Part shown: positions 35,586-47,587 of the stretch, in pieces
Position numbering within the stretch: position 1 is the stretch's first letter
Layout: each line of letters opens with the position of its first letter
Source: Allacma fusca
Taxonomy: Eukaryota; Arthropoda; Collembola; Symphypleona; Sminthuridae
Assembly (NCBI GenBank): GCA_947179485.1
Contig: OX359249.1
Coordinates: 2,418,001 to 2,482,000, forward strand
Reading direction: 5' to 3'
DNA: 64,000 nucleotides
Notes under the pieces: model-generated
Databases searched by the model: none
The model's input: only the letters and a program-made list of their open reading frames with translations
Told to the model about the DNA's origin: nothing
Program-made: the position numbers and the translations under genes

Positions 35586-38489
35586 GTGAGAGGTGTAAAG
35601 AATTTTGGTTACTTTCCTTAATTTAACCCTGCATGATTTACAGATTTACTCTGAATGCTTCACTTTATATTCTATCAAAGCTGCTGTTTGTATAATTATT
35701 GTAGTAATACATAGTGTTGCCAAAACGTTGTGTTGACATCAGACAAAAATAGGAAGGCAAACTTCAATTAAACTCTTCAGCTGTCGTTGCATGCACAACA
35801 ATTAGCAGTTTTTAACACATTAAAGCGGAATAAGCATTAACCCGCAGCGGGAGATTATGATAATTTTTAATGGTGCTATTTTAAATGTATTTACATTTAT
35901 TTACTCAATATTTAATTGATTTCATATTCTGTTCGAATTCCATGGAGAATTAAGGGTTTTATTTATCATCATTCCTTTCCTTTATAAGATTATTCTATTT
36001 CTAGTGGTTATATTTTCAGTTGAATGATTCCAATATGTTAATGTAAGAGTTTGTTACTGGAAGGTTGTGACTTGATTTCCACGTAAGAAGACGTACATAC
36101 ATAGCTCATTTTGTTCCCAGGCAGCTTTTAAAGTCTCCTAGATGTACCAATTTTTCATATTTGAAATATGGCAACTCTTTTACATTCTTTTCAATATGAT
36201 GTACCTTCAATATTGTCTTGCAAACAAAATGAATTTATGTTTTTTTCAGTTCAGATGCTTGCATTAATATTTACAAGAGAATTAGTAATAATTAATAACC
36301 CTTACGCTAATGCATCCATAAAAAATGCGATATGGTGCGATATTATCTTTAAGACAGGTAATTATACTCTGAACGAATTACAGCTGCATTGCAGCAATTT
36401 ACAAAGAACTGTTAAACGTACACTGGCAGCCAATAATAGTTAATATTAAGGGAAGTCCTGTATGTTTTTGTTTGTGCGGGGCATTTGCTTAATTTTAACA
36501 ATATCGGAATGCTTATGCAGATACTGCCCTGTTAAGGCAACGTGCCTCGAAGATGTTTTACTAAATAATGTTAATGTCATATCAAGTCACAGTACTGACG
36601 CTCGGAGATTCCATCTTGTCTGCCCTCTGCTTGGATCCAGTCAAGAATGTTTCCAGTAAAATTGACTCGTAAACACGAGTTAACAGTTTCCCAGGATCCA
36701 TGAAAGGGGCACAAACGTTCTTCAGGATAAAATATTCAGGTTTATAGTAATGACAATCGAGCCAATAATAATTAATATTATTGTATATATAAATAGTGAA
36801 ATTAGTTATAGATTCTAAAGTAAGTCAGCTCTAATTCAATTTATGCATAAATTATCAGTGAATGAGTTAGGTTGGATGTGTAGATCACTTGAGGATAGAC
36901 CTCACAACACCTCACTTTAATACATGTTCCACAGTTGCCCCATATATAAAGTGATAACATGAAGGAATTAATTCTAAGCCATGTAATACCTGTTTGGTTT
37001 TTACCACAGTTGGTTTAAATGATCATTCAACTTTTGCTATTCCACAGACCGTTGGCGAAATAAGTAATGTAAAGTAGTTGTATCATTTTATAAAATTTTA
37101 AGCGTAAACTATATTGCACATGTAGCCCTCCATCACGTAACATGTTTTATAAAACATTGAATGTGATATGTGTACATATCTTAACAATATTAATATATTT
37201 CACTCGTGTGCCATAAACACAGATCTTCACACATGTTTATTATTAGATCTTGTTAAATTTTACTGCGGTGAACTTGTAGCCCGGATTAGGCAGCAAGTAA
37301 AATTAGTGCCTTTTTGAGAGCTAGCAACATTTTTTTCTGCAAAGTGTCTTTTATAATAAAAATGTATAACTGATAATCAAGAAACTGTTACCACCACCAT
37401 TACTACGGTGGATTTGATGCTAAAACGAACATGTTGAGTAGGTAGTAATAATAATTTATTCTGTTTTAACATGCTGTTTATACATAATAATTAAACTTCA
37501 TTCCTTTCCTTACAAATATACACTTATTGTCTAGCACGATTATGTTGAATTTATTTTCAAACTGTCTTACCTATGATAACAAATTAGATATTATATTTTT
37601 AATAGAAATGTATCTTATTAACATTATAATGAGAGTATAGCTCAGCAGAAATTAATAAAACGTTGGATTTTAATTTACGGTATAAGTATTTATCTTGTTT
37701 GCCATACAACATCGTCTCAAACGCCGATGTTTCACTTATACATACAGGCACTTCGGAACAAGGGGGGACAGGCTACACTACTGTCCCCCCACTTTTCAAG
37801 AATCCAATAAGCCTTTTCCTGATTTTTTGCTTTAAAGACTGCATAAAGCTATATTTGTTTAAAATCTAGCACAAATCACTATTAGTTGTTTTTAAAAATC
37901 TGGAAACAATATATTTCTTTTAAACAAAAATGTTTACACTGTATTACAGTATCTTTTTCATTCTATTATATCCATACTTGTGGAGATTAGTTCATCTAGG
38001 TAACTACGAAAATTGAGTTGTGAAAGTTGTGGGTCATGACACTGCAGTCCGAAATAGAATTTTTAAAGCGACCCTTTTTATCCTTGATAACGGTTTTAAG
38101 CTTATTGAAGTGATTTTGTCCGTATTGCAATGAATTTTGTTTTGAGGTTTGTATTCACAAAGGTTTGAAATTGTGTGATAATTTAAGTAGCATCTAAGGA
38201 AATCAACGCAACCCGGGTCATCAAAGAATTAGAGGATATCTTTCTATCTGACATTGTTTGCTATTATTGACCTTGTTAAATTTGGAATATTGTTTGCCGC
38301 TACCTTTGCTGAGCATTTGACCTCTCCTTAGACCCTTACTAGACAAGTTTTTTGGTCTGGATCAAAGGTTTGAACAATTTGAAGCCTTTGCTTATGACTT
38401 TGTTCCAAATGCATGCCACACCAATAAATCTGTTCCAAAATAACGGACCAGGGCCCTATTTCATAAACATTACAATCCGACAAATACAA
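35586..38489. other. Kank 3' UTR and intergenic
   Basis: The start is the Kank 3' UTR, whose end cannot be fixed. AT-rich, with no further coding block. It contains a small perfect hairpin at 37762-37790. Confidence 0.55.
37762..37790. repeat. Perfect 10-bp G-rich hairpin
   Basis: GGGGGGACAG, a 9-base loop, then CTGTCCCCCC. It stands out in very AT-rich surroundings. No function is assigned. Confidence 0.8.
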
Positions 38490-38497
38490 GTGAAAAG

Positions 38498-39444
38498 CAG
38501 GGACGGGAATTCGAATTCGAATCGGAATTAGAATCGGAATTATATTCAAAAATTTGGGTATCCGAATCGATATTAGAATCGGAAAACAATTCACAACGGT
38601 ATTTGTATCCAAAATTGGATTAGAATAAAAACAAGGGTATTCGAATCGGTATTCGAATATTTTTTAACGAATTCCGATTCTAATAAAGTATCGATTTCAT
38701 TGGGTTTTATACTGTCACTTGCGTGAAATGTTGATAGGAAGCATTTTTTGAAAGCCGCACACATGTAATTATAAAACTCAAAGGGGAAGTAACGAACGTT
38801 TGGTTAACGAAAAGTGTATGGTTGGTAATAGGCAGTGATTTATAGCCCGTTTTGCAAAAATTCCTACAAATAGGATGAGATAGCAGCATGGTGGCGGTCT
38901 TACAGGTTCTCCTATCTTAAATCTTGTTCTCATCATGGGGATGCCTGGAACTAATTTCGTTGAAGTGCATTTTAGTTACGATGTGTTATCAAACAAATCG
39001 ATTTGTAAATAGATAATGTCAGAAAGAACTAACCGGAAAACTAGTTAGACAGGTTAACAGATTACTCCGAATGTTTTAGAAATGTTATGGGATCAGTCCT
39101 TGCTTTTCTAGTCACTGAAATTTCGGTTGAGCGTATGTGTTTTCTGCGCTTAAATTTATATTAAATGATTTGCGTGGTATTGTAGATGCAAAAACGCTTA
39201 ATGTGTTATGTATCGCTCATTTTGTTGCGATTAAATTGTTCTTTTGAATAAATTCCCATTTTTTGTACGAATATCCGAAAAGTATTTGAATCGGAATTCA
39301 AATTCAGGAAGTATTCAAATATATTGGAATCCGTATCGGAATTCAAATTTTGAAGTATTATAAAAAATAATTAAAATCGAAATCGAAACTAGAAAGTATT
39401 CGAATCCGAATTTAAATCCGTATTTTTCCGATATCCCGTCCCTG
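38498..39444. mobile_element. hAT-like non-autonomous element, 947 bp
   Basis: Starts CAGGGACGGGA and ends TCCCGTCCCTG (inverse). It is flanked by an exact 8-bp duplication GTGAAAAG (38490-38497 and 39445-39452). The sub-terminal regions are rich in ATTCGAAT/CGGAATT words pointing inward from both ends. No transposase is visible, so it is a MITE-type hAT. Confidence 0.9.
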
Positions 39445-39913
39445 GTGAAAAGTGACAAATTGTCAATTGTCAATTGAAATATGATTTCATAAACCGTAGT
39501 GTGACAATGACCAGTGACAGAAAAAATCGACTGACAATGACAGGAAATTGTAAAGGATTTACAATTATTACGTTTCATATGTATACCAGCGTAATTACAA
39601 GTGACTTACAATTAGGGTTCCCAGACGTCCCGGAATGACGGTCTTTGTCCCGTGTCCCGGAAGGGTGTATTCCGGGACACGTAAATGTCCCGGAAACGTC
39701 ATTTCATTCTAGAGGATCTCGATTCAAACTAGAGCACCATACACAATCTACATAAAACTAATAAAACCATAAAAAAGCGATTACTAAATTCGCTTAAGAA
39801 GCAGGAAATCCTGAAAACGGTATACGTTTTACAATAAGTGGAAGAGGTTGTCAATCCATATAATTTGTTACGTCGAAATGACAAAGATTACCAGAACCCG
39901 GCTAGGTTTTTAG

Positions 39914-41035
39914 GGCTGGCTTTTACTTTCCCGACCAGATTTTCGAATACTACCACCTACCACCTACCACCTGACATACCACTTTACATACCACCTACCG
40001 GTAATTTTGCATACCACCTTCCACCTTACATACCACCTCACCTACCACCTACCGGTAGTCTTATATACCACCTACCACCGTCAGCAATCAAGTTTGTAAC
40101 AATCAATTATTAAACTGTCATTCATTTAAATTGTTTCGCAATGACAGTTGATTCATTGCAAATGAAAGATGGGCGTGAATTTAGACTTGCTGAAATCCGA
40201 AACAATTGGTTTTACTTATTTCATTTGACAAATTGATACTGACGAACGAGCTTTCAGTGTATTTCAACTGTGTGAAATGGTTATCTTCAGAAAGGCAGGG
40301 AACATATCATTGCTTAAATTTTAAAAGATACCATTTTCATTGCGTAAATTATGCTTTTTAAATGGGATCTCAGAATCTAGAATAGGTTTCAGAATTTAGC
40401 CGACAATATGTGGGAATCGTTTATTAATTCCCTTCAAAAACAAATCTATTGAAGCAGATTTTTGGTAGAAGTGGTTCTCAAGCTGTCGATTTGCATTTAG
40501 CGGAGTGCATTTACAGAAACTAGTTGAGATTGACTTTAGAAGAAAATAACTGGGGTAACAAGTTTCTTAAAAATTTCGGACGATATCGAGAAAACATACC
40601 CTGGCCCTATATAAAAATATACGTTTGATGATTTGAAATTAAGAGAACAACGTTGGGATTTACAATATATGAATAGACCACAGAAACATCGAAAGGTACC
40701 ACCAGCATACCATTGAAATATACCACCAGCATACCATCAAAACATACCACCAACATACCACCACCATACCATCAAAACATACCACCAACATACCACCAAA
40801 ACATACCAAAAACATACCACCAACATACCACCAAAACATACCACCAAAACACACCACCAACATACCACCAAAACATACCAACAAAACAGTAGGTGGTACA
40901 TAAGACTGCCGGTAGGTATGTAAGGTGGTAGGTGGTATGCAGAATTACCGGTAGGTGGTATGTAAAGTGGTATGTCAGGTGGTAGGTGGTAGGTGGTAGT
41001 ATTCGAAAATCTGGTCGGGAAAGTAAAAGCCAGCC
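39914..41035. mobile_element. MULE-like foldback element with 9-bp target duplication
   Basis: Starts GGCTGGCTTTTACTTTCCCG and ends with its exact inverse. The arms continue as near-perfect inverted repeats through TACCACC/GGTGGTA words for about 150 bp. The flanks are an exact 9-bp duplication GGTTTTTAG (39905-39913 and 41036-41044). Long inverted ends beginning GG with 9-bp duplications are typical of Mutator-like elements. No transposase is present. The right half contains a CATACCACCA-type simple repeat (about 40690-40890). Confidence 0.85.
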
Positions 41036-41075
41036 GGTTTTTAGTGTATATAACAACTTTCTCTATATCTGAGTC

Positions 41076-43180
41076 TCCTTAATCTCACATGGAAAGTTCC
41101 ATGCATAAAAAGCTAGATAAAGCAGCTGCTGAAACTAAGAAAGTTTCTAAGAAGTCCTACTCATTCCTGTTGTATTCTCAGATTCTTGTACATCCATAAA
41201 ATTTAGGTGGGCACTAAATCAACAGCAGTTGTTAAAAGCGTTCTGGGACCTGCAGCTCAGAAAATATTATTAAATTATTTCAAATCTTCTCCCTATTTTG
41301 CGAACAAAGGTGATAGATTTTTAGTATATTTATAAATCGATTTTCATAAATTTTTGAATCAATCATCAAGCCAGTACAAACCTTTCCTCAATCAGTAGAA
41401 TATGAGTAAGTCATGCATTTCTCCAATAAAAAAGTTGTATATATGGTGACAGTTATTAAAAACGTAAAATATTTTGGGTAAAACTATTGTAATTGGTAAT
41501 CAATTAACTGTCTGTATTACATGTAAACTAATTCAACTCTCACGAACTTGCACGATAATAAATGAAACTCTAGAAAACATCAAAATGTATCCTTTTGAGC
41601 TCTAGTGTTTTGATAAAGTCAACGGAATATCTTATTGGCTCCTAGATTTCTACAAGGAAACAAATTAATCCATATTTTCAAACAAATCAAAACATAAATG
41701 ATAAGAACGTATTAAAAATTCGTCAAAATTCTGTTTCAGAAACTCTAGGAAGAAAATCCACAAATTGTTGCTGCCTATTTTAAATATCACATTATACACA
41801 ACGATGTGAAAAATGCATGCAACCAAATATCAATGGATAATGAAGGCTTAGTTTTAAACGTTTTTAGCTAATTTAGCTCGTCTGCGCAGAGACTAGACTC
41901 GACGTTAAAACAGTTCTGTGAATTTGTGGATGTGACTGTCCTTAGTTCCAGCACTGGGTAGATTCCTTTCTAAAAGGTCAGCTTTGAAGTCATATTTTCT
42001 TTTGAGGGTACAAAGTGACTGCCCTGTTTTTATTCTCAAGGTTGTATGTTATAACAACATTGAAGACTATGCGAAAGTAGAATCTCTACCCGAATGTTAT
42101 CTATATATTGTGCACAATATTTTACAGTAGATGAATTCGCCCATTTTAATGTTGGAGTGTAATGATTGTACTTCTACGGAATTTTAAGCTATTATGAAAT
42201 CCCTGCTGGAAAGGTGTGTAAACCGATGCAACAATAAATTTTACTTAAGTAGCGCTAATACAATTGTGAAAATTTTACCCCAGGAACAAAAAAGCGCTTT
42301 CAACAGCAAACTTTGAATTTTTGAAATCACTGGAGACCTATTTAAGCAGACATATTGATTTAAGTGATAATATTATTTTTTTGAAAATGAAACTGCTAAA
42401 TTTGAAATCAAAGAAATTCTTAGCATACATGGTTTATTTACTAAATCTTGCACTTGTTATTAAATTAAACAAGGACCAGTTGTACAATGATTTTTACCTA
42501 CTAAGCTATGAGTTTTTTATTACGATTAGATCGGTTGGTGCAAAGTGGGGTTTTTTAATAAAGAACAGTGTCCTGAACTATTCAGACTTGTATAGTTTGT
42601 GCTGTCAATTCCTGTTAGCAACGCTTTTGCAGAAAGGTATTTTACGCAGGGTTGGAAAAAAACCGGATTTTATCAATAAAGGCCAATCCAGTGGCAGGAA
42701 ATGGTAACAACCGGTTTTTATTGGATAGTATTAATTATGGTCATTTTATACCAACCTATACAACAGCTCCAGACCTGTTAGAACTGGATTTTTACCAATA
42801 ATGACCAGGTCATTTCTTGCCACTTGGCAACCCTTTGTTAATGCATGCATAATATTAGCCAAGCCAGTGGCAAGAAATGGTTGAAACCGGTTTTTATTGG
42901 ACAGTGGATTTATTTTGATAGTATTAATTATGACCATTTTATACCAACCTATACAACAGGTCCAAGCCGGTTAGAACCGGATTTTAACCAATAATGACCA
43001 GGCCATTTCTTGCCACTTGCCAACCCTGATTTTACCCTAGTGATGAAAGTTTGGACAGCCGAGAGAAACTTAATGTCAACGGAACTTGTAAAGGTAGAGC
43101 TTCAAATCATGCTTAATGTGACCTTTTCATGTTGTGTTTTCTTTTTTGAAAAAACCCGGAAAACAAGAAAATATTATTAG
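41076..43180 (+). pseudogene. hAT transposase relic (BED finger to dimerisation domain)
   Basis: Pieces recur in the right order. HMESSMHKKLDKAA near 41086-41128 looks like the C-terminal end of a BED zinc finger. A block ending KWGFLIKNSVLNYSDLYSLC (to about 42606) matches the region before the hAT dimerisation motif. SNAFAERYF at 42617-42643, in a different frame, is the canonical SNA-x-x-ER motif. MKVWTAERNLMSTELVKVEL at about 43042-43101 is the canonical W-x-x-ERN…EL block. The gene carries a frameshift between 42600 and 42617, a 382-bp MITE inside the dimerisation domain, and many stops upstream. Confidence 0.8.
42647..43028. mobile_element. Dimeric hAT-type MITE (copy 1), inside the hAT transposase relic
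   Basis: Starts CAGGGTTGG and ends CCAACCCTG. The flanking 8-mers are ATTTTACG (42639-42646) and ATTTTACC (43029-43036), one mismatch. Internally it is two diverged head-to-tail units of about 190 bp, each with TTTTTATTGGA, ATTTTATACCAACCTATACA and TTTCTTGCCACTTG, joined by CAACCCTTTGTTAATGCATG. It interrupts the transposase just after SNAFAERYF. Confidence 0.88.
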
Positions 43181-43732
43181 ACACCAAAAACGCTGAAAAA
43201 TACAATTATGAATCATGTATACGTAACACAATTTTAAAATTATTTTGTCCCGGAATGACGTTTCAAAAAAGTGGGAACCCTACTACAATTGTCGCTCAAA
43301 AGTGACAGTACCTCAAACCGCTGTCAAATTGTAAAAATAGAGTTTATAAAATTGTTTTGATATAAATGTAAAAATATATTGTATATAACCATTATTGATT
43401 TAGACAGATTTTAAACAGTAAACTGTGAATTGTTTACTTGTTACAAGTAGTGAAGTGACGAAAATTATCAAATTTCTCGTGAAAGAGCCAGGAGAAAATG
43501 TAAACCCCGAATCACTTTTGAAAATCACAATTTATTCTACTTTATCGAACAATTCAGAATATCCAAATGCACATTTAAATATATTGTGGGTAAAATTGGT
43601 GGAAAGCTTCTTCATAAAACTTCTAGCAATTTCGCATTAACATCCGAGCAACAGCTCTTGACTACAATGACACGGTTTAGAAACGGGTCATAGTACCATG
43701 GGATTGGCTGTCAGCACGGTTTATCGGGTTGT

Positions 43733-44387
43733 ACTAAATTCTGAACCATCTGAACCACCCCCAAAATTGTTATTTTCTGAGGTGGTTCAATGAACCAAGC
43801 AATTAAACTATGAAGCAGGGCTCCAAGCTCTGAACCACCCCCAAAATTGCTCTTTTTTGAGGTCGTTCGTTGAACCAAGCAATAAATCTCTGAACCAACT
43901 CTGAACCACCCCCAAAATTGCTCTTTTTTGAGGTCGTTCGTTGAACCAAGCAATAAATCTCTGAACCAACTCTGAACCACCCCCAAAATTGCTATTTTCT
44001 GTGGTGGTTCATTGAACCAAGCAATAAAGCTCTGAACCACCTCTTAACCAGGGCTCCAAGCTCTGAACCGTCCTCAAATTTGCTCTTTTCTGAGGTGGGT
44101 CATTAAACCAAGCAATAAATCTCTGAAACACCTCTGAACCAGGACCCCAAGCTCTGAGCCACACATGAACCAGGGCTCCATGCTGTGAACCACCTTTGAA
44201 CCAGGTAAACAAGCTCTGAGCCACCTCTGAACCAGGGAAACAAGCTCTGAAACACCTCTGAACCAGGGAAACAAGCTCTGAACCACCTCTGAATCAGAGC
44301 ACAAAGCTCTTAACCACCTCTGAACCAGGGCAACAAGCTCTGAACCACCTATGAACCAAGGCTTAAAGTTCTGAACCACCTTTGAAG
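43733..44387. repeat. GAACCAC satellite, 71-bp units passing to 31-bp units
   Basis: CTCTGAACCACCCCCAAAAT recurs with an exact 71-base period (43828, 43899, 43970). From about 44120 the array changes to a unit of about 31 bases built from CTCTGAACCACCTCTGAACCA. It resumes after the hAT-like insertion at 45557-45610. Because 71 is not a multiple of 3, the long - strand open frames across it are not a real repeat protein. Confidence 0.9.
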
Positions 44388-45556
44388 CAGTGATGGAAAA
44401 CCGAAAAATATGGTTTTGGTTAATACCCAGGGGTGGATTTACGGGGTGGCCCACCCTGGCATGACCAGGGTAAAAAATTTAGGGCCAGGGTAAAAGAATG
44501 TCGACCAATACCCTCAGATTGCATGTGTAAAGGCCCACAAATCTATTTTGAGGGTTAGGGCCAGTGTAAAAATTATTTTATTAATCCACCCCTGTTAATA
44601 CCTTAACGTTTCTCTCAGAATTATTTGCGTTAACGTTATGGTTTACGTTATCTGAAGTTACGGTTATTGGTATAAACTGTTACGGCTTCCTTACTATTCT
44701 GTTAAACGGTTAAAAACAGTTTTCCAAAATTAAGGTTCCACGACATACAGTTAAACGGTTATAAAAATAATGTTTTCTAGCTTTAATCAATGAAACATAA
44801 ATGTCTTGCCTATTTATTGAAAAACAATAATAAGAACTGCATACAAATGCATAAATGCCTCTCAGAATCCATTTACTCGAAGAAATGGAATGACATCCAG
44901 AAGTTCACCTGTCGATCTCATTCTTCTGTCTGACAAAATTTAAGCTCGACACATGTAACAATTAAAATTGTAATAAACGTGTGGTGCAAAAGTTCCCCGT
45001 GTTATTGAATCGCAGCATTCCACTAAATACCGGGTTTTATTTGTCTTCTCGAAGATTGTATTTTTAAATAGTCGGTCACTGCGCTCGTCTTTTTTCATCC
45101 CATTGATTTGTTTCACCAAATGAACACTAACAAGGATGGCCGTTACTTACTTAATGTGTAAATAATTACCTAATGTAAATTGATAAGGAATGACTCTGTA
45201 GTTTCTATGCATTCCTATATATGTCATAAGGAGAGCACGTGTTAAAAGAATTAGTTCAAGTGAAACGAAATTGAAGAGTTTCACGAGTCTCATAGTCTCA
45301 TTTGAGATCAGCCTAAAGCTTTATTGGAGCTTACAAGATGGCAATGCATGGGATTTGTAAAAACGGAAAATAACGTTTATATTTTCGGTTATGGTTTACG
45401 TTTTTGGTTTTGCAAATCCAACCTTTGGGTTAATTTTAGCTTAACGTTATTACATATTTTCCGTTTCGTTTTCGTTACTGTAAACCGTTTTCTCTTTTTT
45501 TCCGATAATAACGTTATTCAATAACGTTATGAATCGAATAACGTTATCCATCCCTG
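44388..45556. mobile_element. hAT-like element, copy A (contains a nested MITE)
   Basis: Starts CAGTGATGGAAAACCG and ends CGTTATCCATCCCTG. The flanking 8-mers are CTTTGAAG (44380-44387) and CTTTGAAC (45557-45564), one mismatch, inside the GAACCAC satellite. Rich in AACGTTA palindromes near the ends. Long stretches are almost identical to copy B (51971-52935) in reverse orientation. Small open frames inside it (for example 45324-45524) recur in copy B but show no known domain. Confidence 0.88.
44428..44594. mobile_element. 167-bp hAT-type MITE nested in copy A
   Basis: Starts CAGGGGTGGATT and ends AATCCACCCCTG. It is flanked by an exact 8-bp duplication TTAATACC (44420-44427 and 44595-44602). 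The homologous site in copy B (about 52898-52905, opposite strand) has a single TTAATACC and no insert, which proves the insertion and its boundaries. Confidence 0.95.
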
Positions 45557-45610
45557 CTTTGAACCAAGGCTTAAAGTTCTGAACCACCGCTGAACCAGTG
45601 CACAAAGCTC
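45557..45610. repeat. GAACCAC satellite, distal remnant
   Basis: Continuation of the 31-bp array (GAACCACCGCTGAACCAGTG) separated from the main block by hAT-like copy A. Confidence 0.85.
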
Positions 45611-47587
45611 GTTAATCATGAATATTTGTCGTCGCTAATTTTGTTTAACCAATATTTATTTATAAGATTGTTTGTTGTTCATCTACGCCATCATGTTAAA
45701 TATCAATAAAAATTATTCTTACAGGGAATAATAAATTGCTTTTAAACTTCTTCTTAGCTTCAGAATAGGTGAACTAAACAATCACTTCATTTTTATAATG
45801 GAACAAGAACCCCAAGTATCAAGAACATTCTTATAAAACAATAAGTCGGGACTTTTAATTATTCAAAGTATGGAATAAGAACACAAGAATTACTCTCGAT
45901 CTCCACCACTGGGCTTCGTGGAGGTGACTTTAATGCCGATGGAATAAAAACAAAGATGTTATTATTGTGATGATTCACATTTAATATTATTTTTTGTGGG
46001 ATGCAAAGATGCCACTAATTCCGCAATGGTTACATTGCTTTTCAGTGACAAAAATCCAAGTTATATTCAAGTTTTATTCAAGTACTCCCATTCAGTGTAC
46101 TTTAACTTGACTTGATTTTGTTATCAAGTAATAAATTATTAACTTGAACTTGATTGAACTTGAACTTGAAAATTCAAGTTAAAATTACAATTTCACTTGA
46201 ACTTGATGTTCAAGTTTCAAGTTATCAAATTGCCTGCACTTGACTTGACTTGAACTTGATACGCACTTAAACTTTTCAAGTTATACTTGAACTTGAACGC
46301 AGCTCTGGTCGGGACTTTTAATTATTCAAAGTATGGAAACAGGACACAAGAATTCGTGGAGTTATTTTGGACATCTTGACTTGAACTTGACTTGAACTTG
46401 AAAGAATTGTCTAAGCAAGGTATCCGCACTTGCACTTGATGATTCAAGTTTCTCAAGCAACTTGAGTATTCAAGTACACGATTTTCAAGTTCATTTTATA
46501 GAACTTGAACTTGATAAGAACTTGACGTTCAAGTTGGGAACATGACTAGACTTGAACTTGTACTTGAACCTGATTATTCCAAGTATTTTTTTCCTAAATG
46601 CATAAACAATAATAGCAATTTCGTCCACTTATTATAGCTGATAATGTAACATTAAAATTTTACAGTAGAACAAAAAATTCACCTGTAAAATATTTTAAAT
46701 CAACTTACGCCTGTTTTCACCTTCTCTAAAAAATTCATATAAACAAATCACAAAGGGGCGTAGTCAGGTATTGTGGTAGTACATGTAGGACAGAAAGAGT
46801 AACTTAATAGACAGATGGACGTAAACGCAGGTTTTATTTAAAAGTTTTTAATTACAAAATTCACTCAAATCGCACGAACTAGCAGTTTTACAACATCAAG
46901 TCAATGGTACAAATTGCAGCTGCAAAATAAAGTTTATATAAATTATGAAGTCATAGTAGTTGTCGAGATTATTACCTTACACTACTGTAAGAATTCATAA
47001 AAAATGTGCGTTTATAAGTGCCATATACTTATTCAAGGATGTATGGATGACCCAACCTCTTAAAATCATTACTTCTGAAAATTTGGATAACGTGTCCACG
47101 TGAAAATGTTGAATTATCTAGTGACACTGAATCGGTAGTTATCCGGATTATAGACAAGCAGAAATTAATGATATTTGAAACTATAGCATTGATTTATTTC
47201 GTATTTGATCACTCGTATTTGATATTATGGGTTTGCACTATGTACCATTACAGTTTTGCAGTTTGGTAAATGTTCACTGCGCCACCTGTCGGTGATGCAG
47301 GTATTAGCATGTGTTTATATGTGACCATTTTCTTTTCCTTAGGTAAAAAATCTATTCAACAGACGTTATTTGTTAGACGATCGGTTCAGGCGTATGATGT
47401 GAAGAAATTTAAACACAACATACATATGTACACAAATGCTTATACATACTTCTCCGACAGATGACGCAGTCGATATGTTTTCGTATAACTTTTAGTATTC
47501 AAGACGCGTAAATAAACTCGCACACATTTCAAATTAAAATAGTTACAGCACAATTATAATTTACCGTTACTTAAATTATGTTGGAAT
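45611..47587. other. Intergenic with CAAGTT-rich tract
   Basis: No gene recognised. A stretch of about 50 bp beginning GTCGGGACTTTTAATTATTC occurs twice (about 45846 and 46308), bracketing a CAAGTT-rich tract. The rest is AT-rich single-copy-looking DNA. Confidence 0.6.
46043..46585. repeat. CAAGTTCAAG/CTTGAACTTG-rich tract
   Basis: Dense, inverted and direct CAAGTT words in two blocks (46043-46307 and about 46375-46585). They resemble the interior of the hAT-like element at 2235-3414. No clean termini or target duplication were found. Confidence 0.7.

Larger units (their letters stand above)
39613..43282 (+). mobile_element. Decayed hAT transposon, 3.7 kb, host of nested insertions
   Basis: The termini TAGGGTTCCCA (left) and TGGGAACCCTA (right) are inverse. 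TCCCGGAATGACG just inside the left end has its like, GTCCCGGAATGACG, near the right end. Flanks share TACAATT but are offset by one base, so the 8-bp duplication has decayed. It encloses a long-inverted-repeat element (39914-41035), relics of a hAT transposase, and a MITE (42647-43028). Subtracting the insertions leaves about 2.1 kb, a plausible size for a small hAT element. Confidence 0.75.

Noticed and set aside
40660-41056. Minus-strand frames rich in Met/Gly/Trp/Tyr (MLVCFGGMLVV type)
   Set aside because: Translation of the CATACCACCA simple repeat and TACCACC arm inside the MULE-like element.
43711-44454. Minus-strand open frames of 71-126 codons with Trp/Phe-rich repeats (43711-44040, 44009-44224, 44074-44454)
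   Set aside because: They follow the 71/31-bp satellite. The period is not a multiple of three and the frames overlap each other, so they are repeat artefacts.
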